This document shows positions 39,181 to 50,828 of a stretch of 64,000 bases of DNA, one piece after another (the stretch's first letter is position 1; every line of letters begins with the position of its first letter). Source of the stretch: Solirubrobacterales bacterium (GTDB lineage: Bacteria; Actinomycetota; Thermoleophilia; Solirubrobacterales; Solirubrobacteraceae). The translations under genes were made by a program, and so were the position numbers. The notes beneath the pieces were generated by a model. It searched no databases. It was not told the DNA's origin and was given only the letters and a program-made list of their open reading frames with translations. Where the stretch lies: positions 1-64,000 of the forward strand of contig PLFX01000029.1 of the NCBI GenBank assembly GCA_003138355.1, in the 5' to 3' direction.

Positions 39181-39518
39181 CAGCACCCGCGGCAGCTGTT
39201 GCGAGGCCCCGGTACGGTCGGTTGCGCGAAGCGAAGAGGGAATGGTGATGACACTCCAACATGCTTCGCGATCCGCCCACAGGGGCGGCTTTGAATGACG
39301 CAGCCGCACGTGGCTGCCGATACCGAACCTTGGGCGTCGCGCTCGACGGAGCGGCGCCTTGGTATTGGCGAGGATCGATGTTCGCGCCTTGACACCCGGT
39401 GTGCCGCTGCGCTAGAAACCGGGACGCAGTACGCGATGAGGTCCGCGTGAAGCTCGCCGTCTCGGCTAATGACTTCTACCCGACGCGACAAGGGTGGAGT
39501 CGTTAAGCGGAGGCGCCG

Positions 39519-40466
39519 GTGGATTACGTCGTCCAGTTACTGCAGAGCCTGGTGGTGCTTTTCCTCGCGCCGCTGTACAGCGGCGCGATCGCGCGAGCCG
39601 AGGCTGTTGTGCAGTCCAAGCGCGGCCCGAGCGTGCTGCAGCCCTACCGTGATCTCGCGAAGCTGCTGCGCAAAGGCAGCGCGATCTCGCAGGAGGCGTC
39701 GTGGATCTTCCGCGGCGCGCCGTTCGTCGCGTTCGCGTGCTACCTGACGGTGTCGGTGATCGTGCCGGTGATCACCGACGAGCCGCTGCCGCTCGCGTTC
39801 CTCGCCGACCTGATCGGCGGCGCGTTCGTCCTCGGACTGGCAAGCTTCGCGATCTCGCTCGCGGCGCTCGACACCGCCAGTCCACTCGGCGGTCTGGGCG
39901 CGAGCCGCACGACCTGGATCGGCAGCTTCGCCGAACCGGCGCTGATCCTCGTCTTCTTCACCGTCGGGGTGCTCTCAGCGTCAGACAACCCGTATCTGAT
40001 GAACCACGCGATCGCGCACTCGCCCTATGCGCTCGTGCTGCCGACGCACATCCTCGGCGCGGTCGCCTTCTTCATGATCGTGCTCGCCGAGAACGGGCGG
40101 ATCCCGATCGACAACCCGGCCGGCACGATCGAGATCTCGATGATCGAGGAGAGCCGCGTGCTCGAGTACTCCGGCCGCGAGTACGCGCTCGTCAAGTGGG
40201 GCAGCTGGATGAAGGTCTTCCTGATGTCGGCGATCCTCATGAACGTGTTCGTGATCCCCTGGGGGCTCGGGGGGGCGAGCGACCTGCCGAGCGCGCTGCT
40301 GGGGATCCTCGCGCTCGCGGGCAAGCTCGTCGTCTGCGGCACAGCGATCGTGATCGTCGACAGCTCGTTCGCGAAGCTGCGCTTCTTCCGCATCGCCGAG
40401 TTCCTCGGTGCCGCGTTCCTGCTCCCACTGGTCGGCGTGGCGACCTCGTTCGTGATCGGCCAGTAG
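39519..40466 (+). CDS. Ehr/hydrogenase-4-like complex, HyfC/NuoH-like membrane subunit
   Basis: RAEAVVQSKRGPSVLQPYRDLAKLLRK; ENGRIPIDNPAGTIEISMIEESRVLEYSG. Confidence 0.9.
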   Translation: MDYVVQLLQSLVVLFLAPLYSGAIARAEAVVQSKRGPSVLQPYRDLAKLLRKGSAISQEASWIFRGAPFVAFACYLTVSVIVPVITDEPLPLAFLADLIGGAFVLGLASFAISLAALDTASPLGGLGASRTTWIGSFAEPALILVFFTVGVLSASDNPYLMNHAIAHSPYALVLPTHILGAVAFFMIVLAENGRIPIDNPAGTIEISMIEESRVLEYSGREYALVKWGSWMKVFLMSAILMNVFVIPWGLGGASDLPSALLGILALAGKLVVCGTAIVIVDSSFAKLRFFRIAEFLGAAFLLPLVGVATSFVIGQ

Positions 40467-40469
40467 GCG

Positions 40470-41144
40470 ATGGAGAGCCTCTCCGCGCTATCGACTGAGG
40501 GCGTCCTGCTCAACCTCGCGGCGGTCGTGATCCTGCTGTGCGCGTTCGCCTGTCTGGGATCGAAGCTGTTCGACCGCTACATCGCCTACTACGGGCTGCA
40601 GTCCCTGACGCTCGCGTTCGCGGTCGGCGTCGTCGCCGACCAGCGAAGCGAACCGGGGCTGTGGGCGTTGGCGGCGATTACGCTCGTCATCAAGGGCATC
40701 GCGATCCCGCTGGCTACGCGACTGTTCCTGCTCGACCGCTTCGACCTCAGCCGTGATGTGGCGCTCTCCACGGGACTTTCGCGCTCGCTGGTGCTCGGTG
40801 CGGCGCTGACGGTGTTCGCCTACCTGACGATCGGGAGCGGCGAGATCGGCGTCGCGCTGGACACGCGCGCGGTTGTCCCGATCGCCGTCGCGGTGATCCT
40901 GCTCGGCGGTCTGTGCATGGTCGTGCGCCGGCACACGATCGCGCAGCTCGTCGGCTGGCTGATCATCGAGAACGGCGCGTTCCTGATGGCGATCGCGACC
41001 GTCGCCACGTTTCCGTTCATCGTCGAGGCAGGCGTCTTCCTCGACCTCGTCGCGGCCGTGCTGATCATGCTCACCTTTGTGTCCGGCCTGGCGGCGCGTC
41101 TGGCCGAGGCGAGCGCATCCGAGCTGCGGCAGCTGAGCGAATGA
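40470..41144 (+). CDS. HyfE-like membrane subunit
   Basis: Hydrophobic NuoK/HyfE-like protein between HyfC- and HyfF-like genes (LVGWLIIENGAFLMAIATVATFPFIVEAGVFLDLVAAVLIM). Confidence 0.8.
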   Translation: MESLSALSTEGVLLNLAAVVILLCAFACLGSKLFDRYIAYYGLQSLTLAFAVGVVADQRSEPGLWALAAITLVIKGIAIPLATRLFLLDRFDLSRDVALSTGLSRSLVLGAALTVFAYLTIGSGEIGVALDTRAVVPIAVAVILLGGLCMVVRRHTIAQLVGWLIIENGAFLMAIATVATFPFIVEAGVFLDLVAAVLIMLTFVSGLAARLAEASASELRQLSE

Positions 41145-42634
41145 CGATCGCACTCGCCCTGGCCGTCGTCGGCCTGCCGTTGCTGCCAGCGCTGGCAGCG
41201 ATTTTCACGGCGCGAGCCCGGCCGCTCGGCTTCATCGCCGTCGCAGCCGGGCTCCTCACGCTGGCAGGGGCGGTCGCGCTCGCCATACATCTCGCTGGCG
41301 GGTCGCGCACGCACGCGTTGAGCGGCTTCGTCTCGCTCGATGCGCTGAGCGGCTTCTTCGTCTTCACGGTCGCGCTCGTCGTGGCGCTGGCGAGTTTCGG
41401 CTCGGCTGCCTACCTGCGCACGGAGGAGCAGCGCGGCGAGCTCAGCCCACTCCAGGTTCGCCTCTACTTCGTTTTCTTCGCGCTGTTTGCGTCGCTGATG
41501 CTGGCGGCGTTCGAGACTGGGAACCTCGGCCTGCTGTGGGTGCTGATCGAGGCGAGCACGCTCGCCAGCTGCGTCCTCGTGGGACTGGAGGCCAAGGCCG
41601 TCTCGCTCGAGGCGGCGTGGAAGTACATCATCATCAGCTCGTTCGGCGTGACGATCGCGCTGGTCGGCACGCTCTTCCTCTATTACGCTGCGAGCGGCCT
41701 GACCGGGTCGCCGACCGAGCACCTGACCTGGTCGTTCCTGTTCGCGCACGGCGGCGGACTGCAACACAACAGCCTGCGGCTGGCGTTCCTGCTGATCGTC
41801 GTCGGCTACGGGACGAAGGTCGGGCTGGCGCCGATGCACACCTGGCTGCCCGACGCGCACTCCGAGGCGCCCAGCCCTGCGAGCGCGATGCTGTCGGCGG
41901 CGCTGCTCAACACCGGCATGTACGCGATCATCCGCTTCCAGGCGATCGCGGATGTCGGGCTCGGCAGCGGATTCGCGAGCGACGTGCTGCTCGTGTTCGG
42001 CTTCTTGTCGATCACGATCGGGGCGCTGTTCATCGTCCTGCGCGGCAACTTCAAGCGGCTGTTCGCTTATTCCTCGGTCGAGCAGATGGGCATCATCGCG
42101 GTCGCGCTCGGCTTCGGCGGCCCACTCGGGTTCTACGGCGCTTTGCTGCAGACGCTCTGCCACGCGATCGCCAAGGCCGTGCTGTTCCTGACCTCCGGGG
42201 ATCTCGTCCTGCGCTTCCGCACGCGCCTCGTCGACGAGGTCCGGGGCGTGATCGGGCTGATGCCGCTGACCGGCGCGGCGCTGCTGCTTGGCGCGCTTGC
42301 CGTTGCCGGCTCGCCGCCGTTCGGGCTGTTCCTCAGCGAGCTGACGATCGTGCGCGCCGGCTTCGCCAGCTCGAACGCTGTGCTCGTCGGCCTTTTGCTG
42401 GTGCTGCTCGTCGTTGCGTTCATCGCGCTGATGCGCTCCTGTGCCGCGATGGCGCTGGGCGTAAGCACCGACGCGGATGGGAGCGAGGTAACGGTCGCAT
42501 ACGCCGAACGCTCCGGCCGGCTGCTGGCCGGAGCGCCGCTGGTCGTCGGGCTCGCCGCGCTGCTGGTCCTCGGCGTCTGGATCCCCGGCGTTCTCGACCG
42601 GCTGATCACGCACGCGGTCGGAGTCATCACATGA
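41141..42634 (+). CDS. HyfF/NuoN-like proton-conducting subunit
   Basis: GTKVGLAPMHTWLPDAHSEAPSPASAMLSAALLNTGMYAIIR; ATGA overlap. Confidence 0.9.
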   Translation: MTIALALAVVGLPLLPALAAIFTARARPLGFIAVAAGLLTLAGAVALAIHLAGGSRTHALSGFVSLDALSGFFVFTVALVVALASFGSAAYLRTEEQRGELSPLQVRLYFVFFALFASLMLAAFETGNLGLLWVLIEASTLASCVLVGLEAKAVSLEAAWKYIIISSFGVTIALVGTLFLYYAASGLTGSPTEHLTWSFLFAHGGGLQHNSLRLAFLLIVVGYGTKVGLAPMHTWLPDAHSEAPSPASAMLSAALLNTGMYAIIRFQAIADVGLGSGFASDVLLVFGFLSITIGALFIVLRGNFKRLFAYSSVEQMGIIAVALGFGGPLGFYGALLQTLCHAIAKAVLFLTSGDLVLRFRTRLVDEVRGVIGLMPLTGAALLLGALAVAGSPPFGLFLSELTIVRAGFASSNAVLVGLLLVLLVVAFIALMRSCAAMALGVSTDADGSEVTVAYAERSGRLLAGAPLVVGLAALLVLGVWIPGVLDRLITHAVGVIT

Positions 42635-44145
42635 CGGCGCGTACACAGACACAGAAGCTGCCGGCCGCCTTCGCGCAGGTCGCCCCCGGAGTCAGCGCCG
42701 CACAGATCGACAGCGCCCAGCTCGGAGCGATCACCCACGAGCTGGCCGACGTCCACCGCGCACGCCTCGCTGACCTCTTCGCGAGCGAATCGGAACAGGG
42801 CGCCGTGGTCCTGCGCGCCGTCTACGCACACGACACCGAGAGCCGTTACCTCGTCCTCGAGTGTCCCGTCAGCGGACCGCTGTTCCCGGCGCTCTCGGAC
42901 CTCGACCCGGCAGCGTTCGTCGAGGAGTGCGAGATCTACGAGCAGTTCGCGATCCGACCCGACAGCGTCAAGCCGCTGAACCGCATGCTAATGCCGCCGC
43001 ACGCCGAGGAGAGTTTCCCGCGGCTCGGCCGCCGCCCGCGGCCGCCACTCAAGGACGTGCACGCGCGGCACGTGGTCGCCGGCGAGGCGTTCGAGTTCCC
43101 GTTCGGCCCGGTTCGCGCTGCGGGCTGGGAGAGCCTTTACATGGGGCTCGTGACGACGGGCGAGGAGGTGCTCGACCTTTACCTCGCGCACTGGCACAAG
43201 CACCGCGGCATCGAGCGGCGCCTGGCCGGCCTCGAGTCCGAGCGGGCGCTGTTCTTCACCGAGCGCATGGACGGCTTGAACGCGGTCGGCAACGGGCTGG
43301 CGCTGTGTCGCGCGATCGAGAGCGCCGCAGGCGCCACGGTGCCCACGGCGGCCGCGCACACCCGCTCGATCGCGCTCGAGCTGGAACGGATCTACAACCA
43401 CGCGGCGGCAATCGCCGCGACATGCCAAACGACCGGGCTGTCGGTCGGTCAGGCCCGTGCCGAGATCGTGCTCGAGCGGCTGCTGCGGCTCAACGCAGCC
43501 GCGTTCGGTCACCGCTACCTGTTCGACGTCCTGGCGCCGGGCGGCGTACGCCGCGCGCCCGACACGGCAGCGATACGCGAGCAGCTGCCGGGAGCGTGCG
43601 CCGAGTTCCGGCGCGTCGTGCAAGCCCTGCTGCGGACCAACTCGCACGTCGACCGCCTCGAGACGACGGGTGTGCTGACGCGCGAGCAGGCGGAGCGCCT
43701 GAGTCTCGTCGGACCGCTCGCGCGAGCATCGGGCTGCACGATCGACTCGCGTGCCGACCATCCGTTCGCGCCCTACGATCAGCTCGAGCTCGCGCCGGCC
43801 GTCGGCGAAGGTGGCGATGTGCTCGCCCGGATGAAGGTGATGGTGGCCGAGGTCGCGGCCTCGGAGCGGCTCGTGCTCGACCAGCTCGGCGACGCCGGGC
43901 CTGGGCGGATCGATGTCTCGCCGCGCTCCGCGGCGGCGCTCGGCTGGGCGGAATCGCCGCGCGGGGAGGCACTGGTGTGGGTCGCGTTCGACTCGCGAGG
44001 TTCGATCGAGCGAGCGCGGCTGCGCCCGGCGGCGGTGCGCAACTGGCGCGCGTTCGATGACGCAGCACGCGCCCAGAACGTGTTCACCGACATCCCGATC
44101 ATCGAGGCCAGCTTCTGGCTGACCGTCGCGGGGTTCGCGCGCTGA
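42631..44145 (+). CDS. HyfG/NuoCD-like large subunit lacking Ni-Fe cysteines
   Basis: FFTERMDGLNAVGNGLALCRAIESAAGATVP...LELERIYNHAAAIA; C-terminus DIPIIEASFWLTVAGFAR. Confidence 0.85.
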   Translation: MTARTQTQKLPAAFAQVAPGVSAAQIDSAQLGAITHELADVHRARLADLFASESEQGAVVLRAVYAHDTESRYLVLECPVSGPLFPALSDLDPAAFVEECEIYEQFAIRPDSVKPLNRMLMPPHAEESFPRLGRRPRPPLKDVHARHVVAGEAFEFPFGPVRAAGWESLYMGLVTTGEEVLDLYLAHWHKHRGIERRLAGLESERALFFTERMDGLNAVGNGLALCRAIESAAGATVPTAAAHTRSIALELERIYNHAAAIAATCQTTGLSVGQARAEIVLERLLRLNAAAFGHRYLFDVLAPGGVRRAPDTAAIREQLPGACAEFRRVVQALLRTNSHVDRLETTGVLTREQAERLSLVGPLARASGCTIDSRADHPFAPYDQLELAPAVGEGGDVLARMKVMVAEVAASERLVLDQLGDAGPGRIDVSPRSAAALGWAESPRGEALVWVAFDSRGSIERARLRPAAVRNWRAFDDAARAQNVFTDIPIIEASFWLTVAGFAR

Positions 44146-44483
44146 TGGCGTACTGGTTCCTGCGCGGCCTCGGCCACGGGATCGTGACGACGCGCTACCC
44201 AAAGGCGATCGACGTCTGGACGCAGACGCTCCCGACCCCGCCGGCGTTCCACTCCGATCGGCTGACGCTTGCGCTTGCCGACAGGCTGGTCGCCGTCTGC
44301 CCCTCGCGAGCGCTCGCGCGCGAAGCCGACGAGCTGGTCGTCGACCTTGGCGCCTGCACGGCCTGCGGGCGCTGCATCGACGAGGGTCGCGGTGCCGTCG
44401 AGGCGAGCGGCGTCTTCGAGCTCGCCAGCACGAGCCGCGAGCGGCTCGTCAAGCGCGTGCGGATCGGCGGAGGAGCCGGGTGA
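44145..44483 (+). CDS. HyfH-like ferredoxin subunit with a single retained 4Fe-4S ligand set
   Basis: VAVCPSRAL...GACTACGRCIDEGRGAV. Confidence 0.75.
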   Translation: MAYWFLRGLGHGIVTTRYPKAIDVWTQTLPTPPAFHSDRLTLALADRLVAVCPSRALAREADELVVDLGACTACGRCIDEGRGAVEASGVFELASTSRERLVKRVRIGGGAG

Positions 44484-44968
44484 GCGAGCCGACAGCAGAT
44501 CAGCTGCGTCGCCGAGCGCTCGCGCTGTTTGGGCGCAGCCTGCATATCCGCACCGTCGATACGGGCTCGTGCGCAGTCTGCGAGTCGGAGATCCGGCTGC
44601 TGTCGGCGCCGCCCTACGACCTGCACCGGCTCGGCTTCTTCCTCACGCCGGCGCCCCGTCACGCGGACCTGCTGCTCGTCACCGGCCCCGCCGTCCGTGC
44701 GATGGATAACGCGCTGCTGAAGGCCTACGAAGCGACGCCCGACCCGAAGGCGGTGGTCGCGGTCGGCGCCTGCGCCCTCGGCGGCATCTACGAGGAGGAC
44801 GGGCTCGTCCACGGTGCGCTCGACCGTGTCTTGCCCATCGACGTTTACATCCCCGGCTGCCCGCCGAGCCCGCTCGCGCTGCTGCAGGGACTGCTCGTTG
44901 CGGTCGGCCGTCTGGAGGAGCGTGTCGCTGCGCTCAGCTTCGATCTCGTGGCGGAGGCCGAGCGATGA
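44480..44968 (+). CDS. HyfI/NuoB-like small subunit
   Basis: DTGSCAVCESEIRLL, AVGACALGG, PGCPPSPLALLQGL. Confidence 0.9.
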   Translation: MSEPTADQLRRRALALFGRSLHIRTVDTGSCAVCESEIRLLSAPPYDLHRLGFFLTPAPRHADLLLVTGPAVRAMDNALLKAYEATPDPKAVVAVGACALGGIYEEDGLVHGALDRVLPIDVYIPGCPPSPLALLQGLLVAVGRLEERVAALSFDLVAEAER

Positions 44969-46983
44969 GCCACGCGATCACGGTGCTGGTGCTCGCTACG
45001 GGTGGGCTGTGGCTGCTCGCAGCGATGACGGGCCTGGCCGCCGCTCGCCGCGAGCTATGGCTGCGCGCTGCAGCGCTGGCGTCTGGGCTCGGCGGCGCCT
45101 GCGCGGTCACGGGCGGTGTGCTACTCGCGATCCACGGGCACGCGACCAACGTCAGCGTCGGCTCGAACGTCGTCGGCACGGCAAATCTGCGAGTCACGCC
45201 GCTCGCCGCGGCGTTCATCGTCCTGCTCGGGATCATCGCCGTGGCGATCGCGCTCTACGCGCCGCGCTACCACTCGCCGGGGCGAGGCACAGCGCTGTAC
45301 ACCTGCGTCTACAACCTCGCCCTGATCGCCTCGCTGGTCGTGCTCGCCGCCGGCAGCGTCGTCACGTTCCTCGTCGCGTGGGAGTCGATGGCGCTGCTCA
45401 GCTATCTCCTGATCCTGCGCCACCAGGAGCGCGAGGGCGTCGCGCGCGGCGCGTTCCTGTTCCTCGCGTTGAGCGAGATCGGCTTCGCCCTGATCGTTGC
45501 CGCGTTCGCGATCCTCGCCACCCAGACCCACACGCTCGATCTGGCGACGATGGCCGCGCGCGCGAGCCACGTCGGTGCCGGCTGGCGCACAGCGGCCTTC
45601 CTGCTCGCGCTGCTCGGCTTCGGCTTCAAGGCCGGCGTCGTCCCGCTCCACGTCTGGCTCCCCGCGGCGCACCCGGTCGCACCCGCCGACGGCTCGGCAT
45701 TCCTCTCAGGCATGGTGATCAAGCTCGGCATCTACGGCATCGCGCTATTCACCGTCACGCTGCTGCGCGACGGCCCCGCCTGGTGGGGACTGCTCATCAT
45801 GGGGCTTGGCGCAGCCTCAGCCGTGCTCGGCATCCTCTACGCCCTGATGGAGCGCGACCTCAAGCGCTTCCTCGCGTTCTCGAGCATCGAGAACGTTGGC
45901 ATCATCCTTGTAGCGCTCGGGGCGTCACTGACGTTCGCCGCCTACCACCAGCGCGCGATCGCGACGTTCCTGCTGATCACCGCGCTCTACCACGCCGTCA
46001 ACCACGGCGTCTACAAGACGCTGCTGTTCCTCGAAGCCGGCGTCATCGAGCACACGACCGGTACCCGCGACCTCGACCGCCTCGGCGGCCTGATCCGGCG
46101 GCTGCCGCGCACCTCGGTGATCTCGCTGATCGGCACGATGGGGATCGCGGCGCTGCCGCCGCTCAACGGCTTCGTCACCGAATGGATGCTGTTCCAGGGT
46201 CTCTTCCAGGGCTTTCGCATCGCCAACCACACCGTCGGCATCCTGATCGTCGTCGCGGGCGCCGTCGTCGCGCTCACCGCCGGCTTGGCACTGAACGCGT
46301 TCGCGCGCGCCTACGGCATTCCGTTCCTCGGCATGCCCCGCTCGCGCGGCGCGGCGCGCGCGCAGGAGCGTGGACAGCCAATCGCCGGCCCGGCTCTGCT
46401 GGCCGTTATCTGCGTCTTCCTCGGCGTCGGAGCGCCGCTGGTGCTCACCGTGCTGTCGCGCACGGCGCACTTCATCACTGGTGTTGACATCCACGCTGAG
46501 CTGCTGCTCCCGCAGCTCACGGTGATCCCGGCGCACACGAACTTCTCGGGCTTCTCGCCGACCTACCTCGCCGCGTTCATCCTCGCCGTCACTGCCGTTC
46601 CGATCCTGATCTACCTGGCCGGGCGTCCCCGCGCTGCGAGCCGCACCGTACCCGTCTGGGACGGCGGGATCCGCGCGTTCGAAGCGCGGATGCAGTACAC
46701 AGCGACGACCCACGCGAACCCCGTGCGCGTCACCTTCGACCCGCTCTACAGGCCGGCGGTCGAGCTCCAGCGGGCGTCCGACGACCCCGCCGGACGCTCC
46801 GGTCCCGTGCACTACGGCTTCCGCGTGACGCCGATCTTCGAGCGCTACCTCTACCAACCAGTGGTCCGCGCCGTCGAGTGGCTAGCCGACCGCGCGCGGC
46901 CGATCCAATCCGGCGACGTGAGCCTCTACCTCCTCTACGTGTTCGTCGCGGTGATCGTCGCGTTCGCCATCTACGCAAAATGA
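44965..46983 (+). CDS. HyfB/NuoL-like proton-conducting subunit
   Basis: WESMALLSYLLI, GFGFKAGVVPLHVWLPAAHPVAPADGSAFLSGMVIKLGIYGI, HAVNHGVYKTLLFL. Confidence 0.9.
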   Translation: MSHAITVLVLATGGLWLLAAMTGLAAARRELWLRAAALASGLGGACAVTGGVLLAIHGHATNVSVGSNVVGTANLRVTPLAAAFIVLLGIIAVAIALYAPRYHSPGRGTALYTCVYNLALIASLVVLAAGSVVTFLVAWESMALLSYLLILRHQEREGVARGAFLFLALSEIGFALIVAAFAILATQTHTLDLATMAARASHVGAGWRTAAFLLALLGFGFKAGVVPLHVWLPAAHPVAPADGSAFLSGMVIKLGIYGIALFTVTLLRDGPAWWGLLIMGLGAASAVLGILYALMERDLKRFLAFSSIENVGIILVALGASLTFAAYHQRAIATFLLITALYHAVNHGVYKTLLFLEAGVIEHTTGTRDLDRLGGLIRRLPRTSVISLIGTMGIAALPPLNGFVTEWMLFQGLFQGFRIANHTVGILIVVAGAVVALTAGLALNAFARAYGIPFLGMPRSRGAARAQERGQPIAGPALLAVICVFLGVGAPLVLTVLSRTAHFITGVDIHAELLLPQLTVIPAHTNFSGFSPTYLAAFILAVTAVPILIYLAGRPRAASRTVPVWDGGIRAFEARMQYTATTHANPVRVTFDPLYRPAVELQRASDDPAGRSGPVHYGFRVTPIFERYLYQPVVRAVEWLADRARPIQSGDVSLYLLYVFVAVIVAFAIYAK

Positions 46984-47022
46984 CCACAGCCATCTTGAGG
47001 ACACCGCCGCGGCCATACTTGA

Positions 47023-48333
<1,311 letters not shown>

Positions 48334-48418
48334 GAAATAGCCAGCCGGCGGTGGACGTCACCTTCGCGTTTCGGCGCACCGCCGGCGAGGTTGCACGACG
48401 ACCAGAGGCCGGCGCTCG

Positions 48419-48622
48419 ATGAGTCTCTTGCTGCTCCTGTTGCCGTTCGACGTGATCGGGGCAGCGATGGCGTTTCTAATCTCCTACGACGAGCTCCAGC
48501 GCCACCGCCTGGGTTCACGCCACGCGAGGTTAGAGGCGGCGCGGCGGGCCGCGGTCACGTTCGCGTTTCTGGCCGTGCTGTCGGTGGTCGTTGTGCTTGT
48601 TCTCAAACAAGCAAACGTCTGA
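48419..48622 (+). CDS. small two-TM hypothetical membrane protein
   Basis: MSLLLLLLPFDVIGAAMAFLISYDELQRHRLG...FAFLAVLSVVVVLVLK. Confidence 0.5.
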   Translation: MSLLLLLLPFDVIGAAMAFLISYDELQRHRLGSRHARLEAARRAAVTFAFLAVLSVVVVLVLKQANV

Positions 48623-48700
48623 TACAGCGAGACCAACCTCCAACCTCCAACCCGGGGGGCGTTTCATTCCCCGGCGGGCATAGGGGCACCCCGGCGAACG

Positions 48701-49876
48701 TCAGCCGGGTTCGCCGATCAGGATCTCGGCCGGTTCGGGCGGCAGCATGTGCGGATGGTGCTCGGTCGGCCGGCGTGGCGAGAACCATCGCTGGGCGATG
48801 GCTGTGGGGACGATCGCGGAGAGAACGACGACCGTGACCAGGAGTGAGAATTGTGTGCGGTCGATGATGTGCGCGGTGAGGCCGTATAGCGCGCTGATCG
48901 TGCCGAACGTCAGCCCGGTGCTCATCAGCAGCGTCGTGAAGGTCGCGTTCGGCTTGGCGTAGCGGCGGGCGAGCGGATAGATCAGCCCGAGCTTGGGAAC
49001 CATCTTCGCCGCGACCAGCACGCCGAGAATGCCGAGGTTCGCGAACACCGCGGCGAGCGAAACGTTCATCCCGCCGCGCAAGAAGAAGAACGGCGTCAGG
49101 AACGCAAACGCCACCACGCGCAGCCGCCGCTGTTCCTCTTGGTGTCGCTGGTAGTGGCGCGACATAACCAATCCGAGGACGAACGCCGGCAGCACGGCCT
49201 GGCTGTTGGCCTGGTCGGCCAAGACCATCAGTCCCAGAAGGATGGCGAAGACGATCTTGATTTCCGGCTCGATCACACGGTCGCCGTAGCGCTTGAAGAA
49301 CCATGGCGAGAGCTTTGGCAGCGCGACGATCACCGCCACGGATACGGCGAGGAAGACCGGGAACCAGGCTGTCGGCTTGATGAAGATCACCGACAGCGCG
49401 ATCACCGTGCACATGTCGGTTACGAAGCAAGCGCTCATGATCAGCTTGCCGACGCGAACCGTGTTGAGCCCCGTCTCGACCAGCACGGCGTAGACGACGG
49501 CAAGGCTCGTGGTCGAGAGCGCGGTGCCCGCGATCAGCGACGCCTTGGTCGTCCATCCGAGCGGGCCGAGCGCGACGAGTGTGGCGACCGCGAATGGGCC
49601 GGCAAACGACACGACACCGACTGTGATCGCGGCGCCGAACCGCTCGCGGAAGTAATCGGGATCAACCTCCGCCCCAGCGAGGAACGTGAGCACGACTGAC
49701 GCGAAGCTTGCGATGAACACGAGCCAACTCGCGTCCGGGTTCAGATGGAACGTGTTGCCCAGCGTGATGCCGAGCGCGAGCTCGATGAGCGCGACCGAGA
49801 CTCCGACCTCGACCGACACCACGCTGGCCAGCAAGAACGCGCCAGCAAGAATTGCTGCGAGCGAAACAGGCGTCAC
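48701..49876 (-). CDS. CPA2-type cation:proton antiporter (Kef/NapA-like)
   Basis: ALIELALGITLGNTF, FLAGAEVDPDYFRERFG, GTALSTTSLAVVYAVLVETGLN. Confidence 0.85.
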   Translation of the reverse strand: MTPVSLAAILAGAFLLASVVSVEVGVSVALIELALGITLGNTFHLNPDASWLVFIASFASVVLTFLAGAEVDPDYFRERFGAAITVGVVSFAGPFAVATLVALGPLGWTTKASLIAGTALSTTSLAVVYAVLVETGLNTVRVGKLIMSACFVTDMCTVIALSVIFIKPTAWFPVFLAVSVAVIVALPKLSPWFFKRYGDRVIEPEIKIVFAILLGLMVLADQANSQAVLPAFVLGLVMSRHYQRHQEEQRRLRVVAFAFLTPFFFLRGGMNVSLAAVFANLGILGVLVAAKMVPKLGLIYPLARRYAKPNATFTTLLMSTGLTFGTISALYGLTAHIIDRTQFSLLVTVVVLSAIVPTAIAQRWFSPRRPTEHHPHMLPPEPAEILIGEPG

Positions 49877-50255
49877 TAGTAGACCTCCGCGATGCGTCGT
49901 TTGACGTTGTCGTAGAGGCCATCAGCGGCCAACAGCCGCAGTTACCGGGGCGAGCCTCATCGCCTCACCACAGAATGCTACCCAGTCCGATGGTGTCACG
50001 CCGTCGCAGCAAAAGCACGCGCCAAGCCCATCAGCACGCCGCATCAAAGACAGTTGCTTTGACTGTGGCGAAAGGAACAGCGCGACCCGCCCGGCCCACG
50101 TTGCTGCTTCCGCGTGATTTGGAGCGTCTGCGTTGCGTCGTTCACGTGACCGCCGCGCATCGGCTCGATCGCGGGACAACGTCCCGGCGAGAGCGCTCGC
50201 GTGCAACGGAACGACATTATCGGCCTAAAAAACGGCCTATTTGCAGGTCCTTTCT

Positions 50256-50435
50256 ATGGGCACGGCTGGTTTCGAACCAGCGACCTCTCGCGTGTGAAGC
50301 GATACGTCCGTCCGCGCGGAAACGCCCGTTCTGCCTGCAAATCAGGAGAATCTCCGAGCACGTCGCAAACAGCAATTTCCCGTAGTTTGCGTTCATTTAC
50401 CCGGAGTTCGGGCAGTTGGGGCTCCAGAACTGCCC
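50256..50435. repeat. direct repeat copy 2, bordering putative island
   Basis: 52/53 identity to 27945-27997 in first 53 bp, colinear CCTGCAAAT (50334) and hairpin GGGCAGTT...AACTGCCC (50410-50435). Confidence 0.75.
50257..50305 (-). other. tRNA-Val(CAC) 3'-half fragment (putative attachment site copy 2)
   Basis: Reverse complement TATCGCTTCACACGCGAGAGGTCGCTGGTTCGAAACCAGCCGTGCCCA: complete T-arm and 3' acceptor, no 5' half. Confidence 0.75.
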
Positions 50436-50828
50436 ATACGAAGAGGCGCCGCTGAGCTGCGCAGCCGACCGTATGCACGCCTGCTTCAGTCAGAAGCAGG
50501 CGTAGGTCATGCCTGTCCCCGAGTGCTGCTTCTCGTCCATTGCTGTAGTGACGGCGGCTGCGTGAAGACGCTTCCCTGTGGGCGCGAGCGGGAGCGAGCG
50601 GCTTGGGTCGCGCGCTCTCACTCTTCGTTCGTTGGGGGAGCGACCGCTGCCCAGAGTGTCCCTGTCACGTCGGGAGGGGCGTGTGGTTCGAGTGTGTCGC
50701 GCGGTTGCTTTCGTAGGCCAAGCTGGCGCGCCAGGCCGTTGGTGCGGGAGCGTCCGGCGTCGGCGCGCAATATCCGCGTAACAGCGCGAGCGTACGACCC
50801 GTGGCGAGCCGCAACGAGTGTCCAGGAG

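Noticed and set aside
39519-46983. Formate hydrogenlyase / functional [NiFe] hydrogenase
   Set aside because: The large subunit lacks both Ni-Fe cysteine pairs and no maturation or formate dehydrogenase genes are present, so I call it an Ehr-type complex.
49877-49936. Short minus-strand tail LLAADGLYDNVKRRIAEVY* upstream of the CPA2 antiporter
   Set aside because: Might be the end of a lost upstream gene, but it is too short to assign and has no start; not listed as a feature.
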